From Halomonas sp. I5-271120 (GTDB lineage Bacteria > Pseudomonadota > Gammaproteobacteria > Pseudomonadales > Halomonadaceae): a stretch of DNA of 64,000 nt. The position numbers and the translations under genes are program-made. The stretch is from NCBI RefSeq assembly GCF_030553075.1, contig NZ_CP130701.1:3286001-3350000 (forward strand), given 5' to 3'. The notes below the pieces were generated by a model. That model saw nothing but the letters and a program-made list of their open reading frames with translations. It was not told the origin of the DNA and made no database searches. Positions 44,113 through 53,781 of this stretch are shown here, one piece after another (positions within the stretch are counted from its first letter, which is position 1; every line of letters starts with the position of its first letter).

Positions 44113-45978
44113 TCAGCGGCTGCGCTGTCGCTTGCGGATTTCGGCCTCCCGTTCCGGGTCGACCCACCAGGCAGACAGGTCCAGATTGTACTCTGGAAAC
44201 GGCTGGGGATAGTCGAACATATCCCACAGCGCGATGCGCGTCTTGTCGAGATACCACTGAGGCACCACATAGAATCCATGGCGCAGTACGCGGTCCAGGG
44301 CGCGGGCGGCGGTATTCAGCTCTTCGCGGCTGTCGGCGCGAATCAGTGTCTCGACCAGCGAATCAATGGCCGGGTTTTCCAGGCCGATGAGGTTGCGACT
44401 CTGGGGCTTGTTGGCATAGGCACTGGTCCAGTATTCACGCTGCTCGTTGCCGGGATTGTTCGACTGCGGGAAGCTGCCGACAATCATGTCGTAATCGAAG
44501 TTACGCAGGCGGTTCAGGTACTGGTTGACGTCGACGATGCGGATGTCGCCTTGCACTCCTAGCCGGGCCAGGTTGCGCAGCAGTGGTTGGACGACCCGCT
44601 CGAACTGGGTGTCGTAGAGGAGCACGTCTAGGCTCAGCGGCTCGCCGGTTTCCACCTGCGTCATCACCCCTTCACGCACTACATAGCCGGCCTCGTTGAG
44701 CAGCTCCAGGGCCTTGGCCAGACGCGGGCGCAGCTTTTCAGGTTCTTCAAGCGGCAGCGGGGTCTCGAAAACTGATGCGGGCAGTTGATCCCTGAGGGGC
44801 TCAAGAAGCGCGAGCTCGTCCTCGGAGGGCAGACCGCTGGCCGCCATGGGCGAGTTCTCGAAGAAGCTTTCGGTGCGCTCATAGGCACCATAGAACAGAT
44901 TGTCGTTGAGCCAGGAGAAGTCGAAGGCCAGATTGATGGCCTCTCGGACCCGGGGATCCTTGAAGGTTTCACGGCGCAGGTTCATCACATAGGCCTGCAT
45001 GCCCGAGGGTTGGCCATCGTATATGTTCAGCTGCTTGACGAGGCCGTTCTCGGCAGCCGGGAAGTCATAGGCGGTGGCCCACTGGCGAGCACTGGACTCG
45101 ATGCGCATGTCCAGGTTGCCGGCCTTGAAGGCCTCTAGGGCAACGGTCTGATCCCGATAATAGTCATAGACCAGCTCGTCGATATTGTGACGACCCTGGT
45201 TCACAGACAGGTCCTTGCCCCAATAGTCCTCGACTCGCTCATAGACAATGCGTCGGCCCGGCTGTACCTCGCTGATTCGATATGGCCCCGAGCCCAGCAG
45301 CGGGTCCAGCGTGGTGGCGGTGAAGTCGCGATCGGCCCAGTAATGTTCGGGCAGGATCGGCAGTTGACCAATGATCAACGGCAGTTCGCGGGAATTATTG
45401 GGCGCGAACTCGAAGCGCACGGTGTCGCCATCCAGCGCTCGCACCTTGGTCACGTCTTCGTAGTAGCCCGCATAGAAGGGCTGGCCCTTCTCAGTCAGCG
45501 TCTCGAAACTGAACACCACGTCGCTGGCCTCGACCGGCTCGCCGTCATGAAAGCGCGCTTCGGGGCGCAGGTCGAACTCGATCCAGCGGCGCTGTGGGTC
45601 AAGACGGATGCCCTCGGCCAGCAGCCCATAGCTCGAGAAGGTCTCGTTGGGGTTGCTCTCGAGCAGGGTGTCATAGATCTGGTTCAGGCCGGCGGCGGGC
45701 GTTCCTCGCACGATGAAGGGATTGGTGGAGTCGAAGCTGCCGCCGATCGCGGCCCGCAACAGGCTGCCCCCCTTGGGTGCCTCGGGATTGACGTAGGAAA
45801 AATGGCTGAAATCCGCGGGCAGGGCGGGCTCCCCATAAAGCGCCAGGCCATGCACGGTAGCTACCTTGGGCGATGCCAGTGCGACGGCGGGAAGGACCAG
45901 GCCAGCCATGGCGATCCAGGGGGCCGTGAAGCGGCAGCGAGATGATCGGGTGCGAGGGGGAAGAGCAGCAGTGGTCAT
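44113..45978 (-). CDS. yejA: Periplasmic peptide-binding protein YejA
   Basis: A 621-residue extracellular solute-binding protein, family 5. An N-terminal signal region (FTAPWIAMAGLVLPAVALA, cleavage near residue 36) is followed by HGLALYGEPALPADFSHFSYVNP, GTPAAGLNQIYDTLLE, RFHDGEPVEASDVVFSFETL, and EFAPNNSRELPLIIGQLPILP, all typical of YejA rather than OppA. Length is normal. It is the first gene of yejABEF and presents peptides to the YejBE channel. Confidence 0.95.
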   Translation of the reverse strand: MTTAALPPRTRSSRCRFTAPWIAMAGLVLPAVALASPKVATVHGLALYGEPALPADFSHFSYVNPEAPKGGSLLRAAIGGSFDSTNPFIVRGTPAAGLNQIYDTLLESNPNETFSSYGLLAEGIRLDPQRRWIEFDLRPEARFHDGEPVEASDVVFSFETLTEKGQPFYAGYYEDVTKVRALDGDTVRFEFAPNNSRELPLIIGQLPILPEHYWADRDFTATTLDPLLGSGPYRISEVQPGRRIVYERVEDYWGKDLSVNQGRHNIDELVYDYYRDQTVALEAFKAGNLDMRIESSARQWATAYDFPAAENGLVKQLNIYDGQPSGMQAYVMNLRRETFKDPRVREAINLAFDFSWLNDNLFYGAYERTESFFENSPMAASGLPSEDELALLEPLRDQLPASVFETPLPLEEPEKLRPRLAKALELLNEAGYVVREGVMTQVETGEPLSLDVLLYDTQFERVVQPLLRNLARLGVQGDIRIVDVNQYLNRLRNFDYDMIVGSFPQSNNPGNEQREYWTSAYANKPQSRNLIGLENPAIDSLVETLIRADSREELNTAARALDRVLRHGFYVVPQWYLDKTRIALWDMFDYPQPFPEYNLDLSAWWVDPEREAEIRKRQRSR

Positions 45979-46186
45979 CGGTGACGTCCTTGAATCCGGT
46001 CAGGCGGCTCACCTCTAATGACGTGAGCCCAGCCGCTAAAGTGTCAGCCGGCGCGCTACTTGTAAACTCTATTGAGCCCCACCACGCCCCTTGCCCCAGG
46101 GGGCGAGGGGCCGGTCAGCCAAAGAGGCTTTTCCGGTGTGGCCTCATCAGCACTCAGGCCGTGTCTAGCTGGGGATCAGCCAACGC

Positions 46187-47362
46187 CTAGTTGGAGGCAA
46201 GAATCGTCTGATTGGGAATGTAAAGCGTCTGACCGGCGCGGATCATGTCACCATTGAGGCCGTTGCGTTGGCGAAGGGACGCCAGGCTGACGTTGTGCTG
46301 GTCGGCGATGACCGAAAGATTGTCGCCACGGCGAACCACATAGCGGACGGTGCCGGTGGAAACGCCATCCAGGTTGGCCAGCAGGGTATCCTTGGCGTCA
46401 GCAGGTACTACCAGCTCTGGCGTGTAAGCTGGATCAACGAAGCCATCCAGGTGGCCCGGGTTGAGCGATTTCAGGCGGCGCACGCTGACGTCGGCCATCT
46501 TCGCGAGGCGCTCGAGACTCAGCGGCACGTCGACCTCGACCGCGGCGACGGTAGGCGTATTGTTGATGGTCGGCAGAGACAGCGCATAGCGATCGGGATC
46601 ATTGATGATCGCCGAGATCGCCAGCAGTTTGGGCACATAGTTCATGGTTTCGCCCGGCAGGCGCAGGTGCCAATAGTCGGTCGGCTCGCCCCGGCTCGCT
46701 GCGTCACGGCGGGCTCGATTGACCGTGCCGGCACCCGCATTGTAAGCCGCCAACGAGAGCTCCATATCGCCCTCATACCACTGTGCGGCCTGCCCTTCGA
46801 GGTAGTCCAGCGCCGCTTCGGTGGCGGCGATCACGTCCAGGCGGCCGTCATAGCCGCGGGTGCGGGTCAGCCCGAGGGCGTCACCAGTACGCGGCATGAA
46901 CTGCCAAAGGCCGGATGCACCCCGATGGCTGCGTGCCTTGGGATCGTAGGCACTCTCGATGAAGGGCAGGAGCGCGATCTCGCCGGGCAGACCACGAGCT
47001 TCCACGCGACTGGTGATCCAGTGCATCCACGGCCGCGAGCGTTCGATGATGTCGGCGATGCTCTCGGGATGTTCCTGATAATGATCGATCCACTCCTGTA
47101 CGCGGGGGTGATCGATCTGATCCTGCCAGGCAAAGCGCTGGCGCAGGACGTCCCAGAATCCCGGTGGCTCGAGGACCAGGGCATCCCAGAAGGTCGAGTG
47201 CGGCTGGTCGAGAGCTTGAAGGCCCTGGCGTTCTCCGCTGGCTGCCTGGCCTGGGTGAAAAGTGCTGGCTTTGGCGGTGACGGCAGCCAGCGTCATGCTG
47301 CTGATGAAAAGCGTACCGGCCAGGCAAATGGCCCGGCGCCGTGCAGTGATATAGGTTGACAT
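46187..47362 (-). CDS. mltD: Lytic murein transglycosylase MltD with LysM
   Basis: A 391-residue peptidoglycan-cleaving enzyme. It has a signal peptide (ICLAGTLFISSMTLAAVTAKA), an SLT domain with catalytic glutamate in LPFIESAYDP, ASGLWQFMPRTGDALGL and LSLAAYNAGAGTVNRA, then LysM-like repeats. The last, YVVRRGDNLSVIADQHNVS, is complete and binds glycan. A lipobox is not evident, unlike E. coli MltD. It lies 69 bp after gloB on the same strand, an order common in gammaproteobacteria. Confidence 0.93.
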   Translation of the reverse strand: MSTYITARRRAICLAGTLFISSMTLAAVTAKASTFHPGQAASGERQGLQALDQPHSTFWDALVLEPPGFWDVLRQRFAWQDQIDHPRVQEWIDHYQEHPESIADIIERSRPWMHWITSRVEARGLPGEIALLPFIESAYDPKARSHRGASGLWQFMPRTGDALGLTRTRGYDGRLDVIAATEAALDYLEGQAAQWYEGDMELSLAAYNAGAGTVNRARRDAASRGEPTDYWHLRLPGETMNYVPKLLAISAIINDPDRYALSLPTINNTPTVAAVEVDVPLSLERLAKMADVSVRRLKSLNPGHLDGFVDPAYTPELVVPADAKDTLLANLDGVSTGTVRYVVRRGDNLSVIADQHNVSLASLRQRNGLNGDMIRAGQTLYIPNQTILASN

Positions 47363-47430
47363 AGAAGTAGGGGTCCTCGAGGGCGCTAGAGTGCTGCGTC
47401 CAGGGGCAATGGAATCAGGATCGGGATGAC

Positions 47431-48198
47431 TTAAAAGGCATCCTTCCAGGCGCGCAACGTGGTAAAGGTGGCGAGGGGGGTGTCGGCATCACCTTGTGAG
47501 CCGGCAGCCCGCTGAACGCCGGGCTGGTCGCTGCGCAGGAAGGGGTTGACCTGCAGTTCGCGGGCCATGTTGCTGGGAAGCGTCGGGCGCTCCAGCTCAC
47601 GGGCGCGTTGACAGTCGCGCTGATAGGCATCCAGCAGCGTATTGTCTGGATCGGCCGCCTTGGCAAAACGCAGGTTGGCCAGCGTGTATTCGTGAGCAGC
47701 GAACACCAAGGTGTCGCCGGGCAGGGCGGCAAGGCGTGACAGCGAGGCATGCATCTGCTCTGCCGTGCCCTCGAACAGTCGGCCACAGCCCCCTGAGAAC
47801 AGCGTGTCACCACAGAACAGCAGCGGTGGCACACCGGCTGCGAAGAAGGCGATATGATCAAGGGTGTGGCCAGGTACCGCTATCACTTCGAAGCGGCGGC
47901 CCATCACCAAGCATTCGTCGCCGTCGCCCAAGCGCTCGTCGATGCCGTCGATGCGCGGGTTGTCCGGGCCGATCACGCGGGGGTGATAGCGCTCGATCAG
48001 CTCGGGAAGTCCGCCGGTGTGGTCATGGTGATGATGGGTAATCAGGATTGAGGCAAGCGTCAAACCCTCGCGCTCAAGGATCTCGATGACCGGCGCAGCA
48101 TCGCCCGGGTCGACAACCGTCACCTTGTCGCTGGTGTCCTGGCGAAGGAGCCAGATGTAGTTGTCGTTGAAGGCCGGGATCGGTGTCACGCTCAGCAT
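47431..48198 (-). CDS. gloB: Hydroxyacylglutathione hydrolase (glyoxalase II)
   Basis: A 255-residue metallo-beta-lactamase-fold enzyme that hydrolyses S-lactoylglutathione, the second step of methylglyoxal detoxification. It has the metal motif THHHHDHTGGLPELI, VPGHTLDHIAFF, FCGDTLFSGGCGRLFEGTAEQ, and AAHEYTLANLRFA, with the usual C-terminal glutathione-binding domain. It is divergent from the methyltransferase-rnhA-dnaQ group, as in many relatives. Confidence 0.96.
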   Translation of the reverse strand: MLSVTPIPAFNDNYIWLLRQDTSDKVTVVDPGDAAPVIEILEREGLTLASILITHHHHDHTGGLPELIERYHPRVIGPDNPRIDGIDERLGDGDECLVMGRRFEVIAVPGHTLDHIAFFAAGVPPLLFCGDTLFSGGCGRLFEGTAEQMHASLSRLAALPGDTLVFAAHEYTLANLRFAKAADPDNTLLDAYQRDCQRARELERPTLPSNMARELQVNPFLRSDQPGVQRAAGSQGDADTPLATFTTLRAWKDAF

Positions 48199-48640
48199 GG
48201 GGTAGTGTCCTCGGTTATGGCTGCGTCATGTCGGGCGGCGCCTGCTGCTATATTGCTTTCAGCAGTTGCGAACGGGTGGCCAGACGAGCATGGTGACGCT
48301 AGGTGACGTCTTTATGCATTAGCTGTCCCTGCAGTACTATCTCAGTACCATCTGCTCGCGCCATCATCCTGATTGAGCCATGACGCTGTCGGCATGGCGA
48401 TTCTGCCTTGAATCCTGACAGTACCCAGTACGTTAGAGAGCGATGTCTGGTGGCGGCGGCAATCGAACCGGTTCTTGGTGTCAAAAGGACCCTGCGCAAT
48501 ACAGAGGCCGTTCGAGACAGACAGTACGTTCAAAAGGAACGAACTTGCCAGTCTGCCGCCACTCCATGGCAGGCCACTCTGGATAAAGGCTAGGTGGCCG
48601 ACGTCAAAAATAGTCGCTACTTTGGAGGCTTCGGCATAGC
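48199..48640. other. Divergent intergenic region between gloB and the methyltransferase gene
   Basis: 442 bp without a supported gene. Short frames on both strands have no recognisable product or ribosome site. Promoters for both flanking genes must be here, but I see no pair close enough to consensus to name. No RNA gene or repeat was recognised. Confidence 0.45.
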
Positions 48641-49414
48641 GTGTCAAATTCACCAGATCCGATATTGCTGGCACAAATGGTGCGAGATGCCCGCCGTTAC
48701 TGGTCCACTGAGGATGGCCGCGCGCACTGGGCCGCCGAGCGCGCCTGCCTGGGACCGGTGTGCGAGAGGCTATTTGGTGCCCATAGCCTCGAGCTTGGCA
48801 TGGCGCCACGTCTTACCGACATGTGCCCGATCAATCATGCCATGCAGTGGTCGCCGACCCGTGAATTGGCCGAACACCCCTCTACGCTGGTTTGCACGCC
48901 CAACCAGCTTCCCCTGCCGGATGAATCCCTGTCGCTGGTGGTGATTCACCATCTGCTTGAAGTGGTCGATGAGCCCCATCATGTCCTGCAGGAAGCGGCC
49001 AGGGTCACGGCGGATGATGGCCGGTTGCTCATCTTTGGCTGGAGCCCTCAGGGCGTCTCTGGTTGGAGTCGTCTACTGCCGAAAAGACGCCGGCGGTTGC
49101 CGTGGTGCGGACACTGGCGCACCACGGGCCGGCTCAAGGACTGGCTGGCATTTGTCGATTTCGAGATCGAGCGGGTAGACTACTGCGGTTTTCACTGGCC
49201 TGGCGGTGCACCCCGCAATGCCGGTCTCGAGGCCCTGGGGCGGCGCTACAATCTGCCGCTCGGGGATACGTTCATGATACGTGCCCGGCGGCGTTCGCAG
49301 CAGGCAACTGTTCAGCGGCCACGCCTAACACTCGGCTCTTCGCTGGGAGCCGCCGGCATGGGGCGCGCCACTGGCCTGGCACGACAACCCGATAGGATGA
49401 CCGAGGGTGACTGA
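48641..49414 (+). CDS. Class I SAM-dependent methyltransferase
   Basis: A 257-residue methyltransferase-domain protein. [26 protein letters not shown] corresponds to motifs II-III; only [18 protein letters not shown] is cited as the diagnostic part. [19 protein letters not shown] follows the UbiE/Methyltransf_11 pattern. Motif I is degenerate ([14 protein letters not shown]), so the cofactor site is unusual. It is regularly found between gloB and rnhA in gammaproteobacteria; the substrate is unknown. The GTG start has GGAGG 12 nt upstream. It overlaps rnhA by 8 nt. Confidence 0.83.
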   Translation: MSNSPDPILLAQMVRDARRYWSTEDGRAHWAAERACLGPVCERLFGAHSLELGMAPRLTDMCPINHAMQWSPTRELAEHPSTLVCTPNQLPLPDESLSLVVIHHLLEVVDEPHHVLQEAARVTADDGRLLIFGWSPQGVSGWSRLLPKRRRRLPWCGHWRTTGRLKDWLAFVDFEIERVDYCGFHWPGGAPRNAGLEALGRRYNLPLGDTFMIRARRRSQQATVQRPRLTLGSSLGAAGMGRATGLARQPDRMTEGD

Positions 49415-49868
49415 CACCGCACTGCCCCGCGTAACGATTTATACCGATGGAGCCTGTCGTGGCAATCCTGGCCCGGGAGGGTGGGGGGCTCTCATGAAAA
49501 GCGGTGATCACGAGAAACGCCTCAAGGGGTTCGAAGCCAGAACCACCAATAACCGCATGGAGCTGATGGCGGCTATCATGGCGCTGCGCGAGCTCAAGCG
49601 AGAATGCCGGGTGGAGCTGTGGACCGACTCACAATACCTGCGCAAAGGCATCACCGAGTGGATTCACGGCTGGCAAAAGAAGGGCTGGAAAACGGCCTCT
49701 CGTCAGCCGGTGAAAAACGCCGAACTATGGAAAGAACTGTTGGCCGAGACTCACCGCCATCGCATCGAGTGGCACTGGGTCAAGGGGCATAGCGGCCACC
49801 CTGGCAATGAAGCGGCCGATGCCCTGGCCAATGAAGCCATTGACGAACACCAGGCGTCGCGCGCCTGA
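49407..49868 (+). CDS. rnhA: Ribonuclease HI
   Basis: A 153-residue enzyme that cuts RNA in RNA-DNA hybrids (R-loops, Okazaki primers). The four metal-binding acidic residues are visible in [27 protein letters not shown] and [11 protein letters not shown]; the basic protrusion is [14 protein letters not shown] start, overlapping the methyltransferase stop by 8 nt. Followed by dnaQ, its usual neighbour. Confidence 0.97.
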   Translation: MTDTALPRVTIYTDGACRGNPGPGGWGALMKSGDHEKRLKGFEARTTNNRMELMAAIMALRELKRECRVELWTDSQYLRKGITEWIHGWQKKGWKTASRQPVKNAELWKELLAETHRHRIEWHWVKGHSGHPGNEAADALANEAIDEHQASRA

Positions 49869-50039
49869 AGTCCGTTCTCCCTCATGCGGCGGCTGCAACG
49901 CCTTTGGCCTCCATCGCTCTTCAGCACCGTTCAGCATTAGCGTCGTTCAGCAGTCTTTAGAACCGACTGCGCTTCATGCCGGCGCGGTTGTCAGCGTCCG
50001 CCGCGACCCAGAAAGCCCGTTCCTAGAAAGAGAGACACC

Positions 50040-50810
50040 ATGCGTCAGATCATTCTTGATACCGAGACCACTGGCATCGACCCTCGTGATGGACATCGCC
50101 TGATCGAGATCGGGGGGGTGGAGATGATCAACCGGCGCCTGACCGGGCGGACCTATCATCAGTTCATCAACCCGCAGCGGGCGATAGAAGAAGAAGCGAT
50201 CGGGATTCACGGCATCACCAATGAGCGGGTAGCCGACGAACCGGTCTTTGCGGCCATCGCCGATGAATTCTGGGCTTTCATCGAAGGTGCCGAACTGGTC
50301 ATTCACAATGCGCCCTTCGATGTTGGCTTCATTGATAATGAGCTTTCGTTGCTCAACGCCAAGCGCAGCGTGACCCTCGGGCCCGTCGCCGAGCATTGCC
50401 GGATCCTCGACACCCTGGTCATGGCGCGCAAGATGCACCCGGGGCAGCGCAATAGCCTCGATGCCTTGTGCAAGCGCTATCAGATCGAAAACGGCCACCG
50501 GGTGCTGCACGGCGCCTTGCTGGACGCTGAGATCCTGGCCGATGTCTATCTGCACATGACCGGTGGGCAAACGGCGCTGACCCTCGATGCGCAGTCCAGC
50601 AATGAGCAAGAAAACTCTCAGCAAAGCAGCGGAATCCGGCGCCTGGATGAACAGCGGCCTCGCCTTGCGGTCTTAGCGCCCAACGACGCCGAGTTGGCAG
50701 CGCATCATGCCAAGCTGGCGGGCATTCGCGAGGCATCAGGAGAGTGTGCCTGGGACAGTTTGCCCGGATGGTTGCCGGCACCTGGCTCTGCCGAAGGCGA
50801 GGCGCACTGA
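50040..50810 (+). CDS. dnaQ: DNA polymerase III epsilon subunit (proofreading exonuclease)
   Basis: A 256-residue 3'-5' exonuclease of the replicative polymerase. Exo I is ILDTETTGIDPRDGHR, Exo II is VIHNAPFDVGFIDNE, and Exo III is HRVLHGALLDAEILADVYLHM without a break, so the active site is complete. The C-terminal 70 residues are the flexible linker and alpha-binding part. It lies 171 bp after rnhA and shares one base with nudC (TGATG). Confidence 0.96.
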   Translation: MRQIILDTETTGIDPRDGHRLIEIGGVEMINRRLTGRTYHQFINPQRAIEEEAIGIHGITNERVADEPVFAAIADEFWAFIEGAELVIHNAPFDVGFIDNELSLLNAKRSVTLGPVAEHCRILDTLVMARKMHPGQRNSLDALCKRYQIENGHRVLHGALLDAEILADVYLHMTGGQTALTLDAQSSNEQENSQQSSGIRRLDEQRPRLAVLAPNDAELAAHHAKLAGIREASGECAWDSLPGWLPAPGSAEGEAH

Positions 50811-51595
50811 TGTTTCAACGTATTCTCCCCAAGGGCGCAACGTCCGGATGGACGCTTCACCTACATCGCGGCCGAATTGCCCCCGGGGTTGATGGCGCCC
50901 CCCTTCAGGGTCCTGGCCCCTGGTCCTCCGAGGCCTTGCCTCTGGGCTACTGGAGCGATGAGCCGGTCGCGCTGGTATTCGATGATGACAATCCTCAGGC
51001 CGCCGAAGACTGGCCTGATGGCCGTGCCTGGCTGGCGAACATGCCTCACGCCTATTTTCCGCTGCTGTCGACCGCGCTGCAGGTCGCCAGCTGGTGGCAG
51101 AATCACCGCTTCTGTGGCCGCTGTGGGAGCCGTGCGCGGCATGTTGCCTGGGAGTTTGCGATGCATTGTGATGCCTGCGGGCACCGCAACTATCCCCGCA
51201 TCTCCCCCTGCATCATCACGCTGGTGACCCATGGTGACGCCATGTTGCTGGGACGCAGTCCGCGTTTCCCGGTGGGGCGTTATTCAACCCTTGCGGGGTT
51301 TATCGAACCGGGGGAGTCGGCAGAAGAGGCCGTGCGGCGCGAGGTCTTTGAAGAGGTGGGGGTCTCGGTCGGGCGCACGAGTTATTTCCGCAGCCAGGCC
51401 TGGCCGTTCCCGCACTCGCTGATGCTAGGGTACTTCGCCGAAGCGGCGAGTCGTGACATTCGTATCGATGATCGGGAAATCGCCGATGCTGCATGGTTCT
51501 TGCCGGAGGAACTGCCTGAATTGCCGCCCACATTTTCCATCTCACGGCAGTTGATCGACACGCATCTCAAATCTGTCTCTGCCCGCGGTCAATGA
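50810..51595 (+). CDS. nudC: NADH pyrophosphatase / RNA decapping Nudix hydrolase
   Basis: A 261-residue Nudix enzyme that cleaves NADH and NAD-capped RNA. It has a zinc ribbon (FCGRCGSRAR with CDACGHRNYPR), the Nudix box GFIEPGESAEEAVRREVFEEVG, of which GESAEEAVRREVFEEVG is diagnostic, and the NudC tail motif SQAWPFPHSLMLGY. The ATG at 50810 overlaps the dnaQ stop by one base; a start at 50744 would lie far inside dnaQ. Confidence 0.94.
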   Translation: MFQRILPKGATSGWTLHLHRGRIAPGVDGAPLQGPGPWSSEALPLGYWSDEPVALVFDDDNPQAAEDWPDGRAWLANMPHAYFPLLSTALQVASWWQNHRFCGRCGSRARHVAWEFAMHCDACGHRNYPRISPCIITLVTHGDAMLLGRSPRFPVGRYSTLAGFIEPGESAEEAVRREVFEEVGVSVGRTSYFRSQAWPFPHSLMLGYFAEAASRDIRIDDREIADAAWFLPEELPELPPTFSISRQLIDTHLKSVSARGQ

Positions 51596-51765
51596 GACAG
51601 GCAGGGTAGGATAGTATTTTGCAGATACACGTTTGCTCAGAGTGCGTCGCAGGCAGGGCTTTTGCGGATAGAGCTGTGTGAGTAAGGCTGTGTGAGTAGC
51701 TCGTCGACAATCCTACGGACGTTGCCATCGGCCCAGGCTGGTGGATGGCAACCCGCTTCACCGGC

Positions 51766-52077
51766 TTAGCGGCTGGGGAATAGGCTATTCAGACGCGTTG
51801 CCAGCATGATGTTGCCGGTGGCTTTGAGCTGGCCGCTCATGAAGGCGCTCATGCCACTAATATCACCGCTCATCACGCCCTTTAGTGTGTCGCTGGACAT
51901 CATCAACGTCACTGACGGGTCTTCATGCTCGCCTTCCTGGATATCCAGGCTGCCACCCTTGACCACCAGGTAGTAGTTGCCCTTGTCGCTGAAATGGAAC
52001 TGGAATACATCGTCCATGCCTTGTGCCGCCTGAGGGTCGAAGCGTGTCTGGAGTTTCTCGAGTACATTGTCGGTCAT
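51766..52077 (-). CDS. SCP2 sterol-binding domain protein
   Basis: A 103-residue single SCP2 domain: VFQFHFSDKGNYYLVVKGG, DPSVTLMMSSDTLKGVMSG, and MSAFMSGQLKATGNIMLATRL. Such small proteins are thought to bind acyl chains or isoprenoid lipids in the cytoplasm. Length is normal for the stand-alone form. It lies between two plus-strand genes, alone on the minus strand. Confidence 0.9.
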   Translation of the reverse strand: MTDNVLEKLQTRFDPQAAQGMDDVFQFHFSDKGNYYLVVKGGSLDIQEGEHEDPSVTLMMSSDTLKGVMSGDISGMSAFMSGQLKATGNIMLATRLNSLFPSR

Positions 52078-52269
52078 GACGAATCCTATTTATGACGAGT
52101 TCAGCGACGAAAACGGTATGGGCACGGACGGCTACTATAGTGGTTGAGGCTATTTAAAACGAGCGTTCTGATCAAGACTTTATATGTCAACCTAATGAAA
52201 AGCTTTCCCGTGTGCCGGCAGAATGATGGAATCAACTGACTGATAAGACGCGTACTCAAGGAGATCGCA

Positions 52270-53304
52270 GTGAACGAATGGATACAGGACTACGCCCTGT
52301 TCTTTGCTCAGGTCCTGACATTGCTGGCGATGCTGGCGGCTATCATGGTCCTGGTAAGTAAAGGTCGTGGTCAGGGGGATGCGGGCTCACAGCTGCGCGT
52401 CGAGGAGCTCAACCTTCGTCAGCGCAAGCGGGCACGGCGCCTGAAAATGGCGGTGACCGAGCCACAGGGCCGCAAGCGGCTGCTCAAGGGCTTTCGTCGC
52501 GACGATAAGCATGCGCGCAAGAAAAACGGCGAAGAATCCCCCCGCGGCAATGTCTGGGTACTCGACTTCCACGGTGATCTGAAGGCCTCGGGGACGGCGC
52601 GTCTTGCCGAGGAAATCTCCGCCTTGCTGGACGTCGTTGCTGAGGGCGATGAAGTGGTGTTGCGCCTCGAGTCTGCGGGAGGCCTGGTGCATGCCTATGG
52701 TCTCGCTGCCGCGCAGCTGGATCGTTTGCGTGAAGCGGGCGTCCTGACTCGGATCTGCGTCGACAAGGTGGCCGCTAGCGGCGGCTACATGATGGCCTGC
52801 TGCGCAGACCGGTTGCAGGTCGCCCCCTTCGCGGTGCTGGGCTCGATTGGGGTAGTGGCGCAGGTACCCAATGTGCATCGTCTGCTCAAACGCCATGATG
52901 TCGATGTCGAAGTGCTGACCGCCGGCCGCTACAAGCGCACGCTGACGGTGCTGGGCGAGAATACCGAAGAGGGTCGAGACAAGTTTCTTGCCGATATCGA
53001 ACATACCCATGAGCTGTTCAAGCGCCATATCGCCGAACGGCGTCCGTCAATGGATATCGAGCAGCTGGCGACCGGTGAGATATGGTATGGCCGAGAGGCC
53101 GTCGACAAAGGGTTGGCCGATGAGGTCATGACCAGCGATGCGTACCTGCTGGCTCGTATGCAGGACGCACGGGTACTTTCGGTGCGACTGGAAGCGCAGA
53201 AGAGGCTTCCCGAGCGCCTGGGGCTGTCACTCTCGGCGGGCGTGGAGCGCGGTGTCACAAGGCTGCTGGAGGCCGTTGACGCCAGCCGATGGCTCAAGCG
53301 CTAG
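52270..53304 (+). CDS. sohB: Inner-membrane S49 peptidase SohB
   Basis: A 344-residue signal-peptide-peptidase-like protease. One N-terminal membrane helix (ALFFAQVLTLLAMLAAIMVLV) is followed by a basic linker and the S49 domain. The catalytic serine is in KVAASGGYMMACCAD, and the general-base lysine in LTAGRYKRTLTVLGENTEEG is expected near residue 223. It probably removes membrane peptides or damaged membrane proteins. GTG start with a GGAG site upstream. A strong terminator follows at 53395. Confidence 0.94.
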   Translation: MNEWIQDYALFFAQVLTLLAMLAAIMVLVSKGRGQGDAGSQLRVEELNLRQRKRARRLKMAVTEPQGRKRLLKGFRRDDKHARKKNGEESPRGNVWVLDFHGDLKASGTARLAEEISALLDVVAEGDEVVLRLESAGGLVHAYGLAAAQLDRLREAGVLTRICVDKVAASGGYMMACCADRLQVAPFAVLGSIGVVAQVPNVHRLLKRHDVDVEVLTAGRYKRTLTVLGENTEEGRDKFLADIEHTHELFKRHIAERRPSMDIEQLATGEIWYGREAVDKGLADEVMTSDAYLLARMQDARVLSVRLEAQKRLPERLGLSLSAGVERGVTRLLEAVDASRWLKR

Positions 53305-53394
53305 GGCGATGACCTGGGACAGGTGAGCTTGGGCTGGCCTCTCGCACGCACTGGCCAAGTAGCCGCGCCGAGCATATGACCGATGCTGCAAAAG

Positions 53395-53426
53395 AAAACG
53401 CCTCGAAGCTTGGCTCGGGGCGTTTT
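53395..53426. terminator. Bidirectional terminator between sohB and the ArsR gene
   Basis: A 12-bp stem, AAAACGCCTCGA with TCGGGGCGTTTT (one G-T wobble), closes an 8-nt loop. A and T runs at the two ends suit termination on both strands. It separates the convergent sohB and ArsR-type genes. Confidence 0.88.
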
Positions 53427-53454
53427 GCGTTCAACGACAGCTGTGCTTGGTGCT

Positions 53455-53781
53455 TCAGGCAGGGTTGCCCAGGTAAAGCCGACTGATGGCGTCGATGATG
53501 ACCCTCGCCTGGTTGCCCTTTAACGAGTAATAGATGGTCTGTGACGCGCGTCTCGTGGTGACCATGCCTTCGCGGCGAAGAATCGCCAGATGCTGAGAAA
53601 GCGCCGATTGACTGAGGCTCAAGCGGGCGTTGAGCTCGGAAACAGAGAGCTCGGCCCCGTCGAGCAGGCAGAGAATGCGAAGCCGGTTCTCGTTTGCCAT
53701 GGCCTTGAGCAACGAAGTCGCCGCGCTCAAGACGGTGTCGCCGGCTTCGAGCAGTTGAATGGCGGGTTGTCGCGAGCTCAT
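53455..53781 (-). CDS. ArsR-family transcriptional regulator
   Basis: A 108-residue winged-helix repressor: LLKAMANENRLRILCLLDG, LSVSELNARLSLSQSALSQHLAILRR (the recognition helix lies in SQSALSQHLAILR), and EGMVTTRRASQTIYYSL for the wing. No cysteine pair of the classic metal site is present (the single Cys lies in RILCLL), so it is more like the BigR/YgaV or SdpR-type members than ArsR itself. The ligand is unknown. It is divergent from the acyl-CoA synthetase gene across a 487-bp spacer. Confidence 0.88.
   Translation of the reverse strand: MSSRQPAIQLLEAGDTVLSAATSLLKAMANENRLRILCLLDGAELSVSELNARLSLSQSALSQHLAILRREGMVTTRRASQTIYYSLKGNQARVIIDAISRLYLGNPA

Noticed and set aside
46086..46111. GC-rich inverted repeat after mltD as a terminator
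   Set aside because: The stem contains mismatches or wobbles and there is no T run on the minus strand; support is too weak to list.
48342..48809. 155-codon minus-strand open frame between gloB and the methyltransferase gene
   Set aside because: It overlaps the start of the methyltransferase gene, has no family resemblance and no ribosome site.
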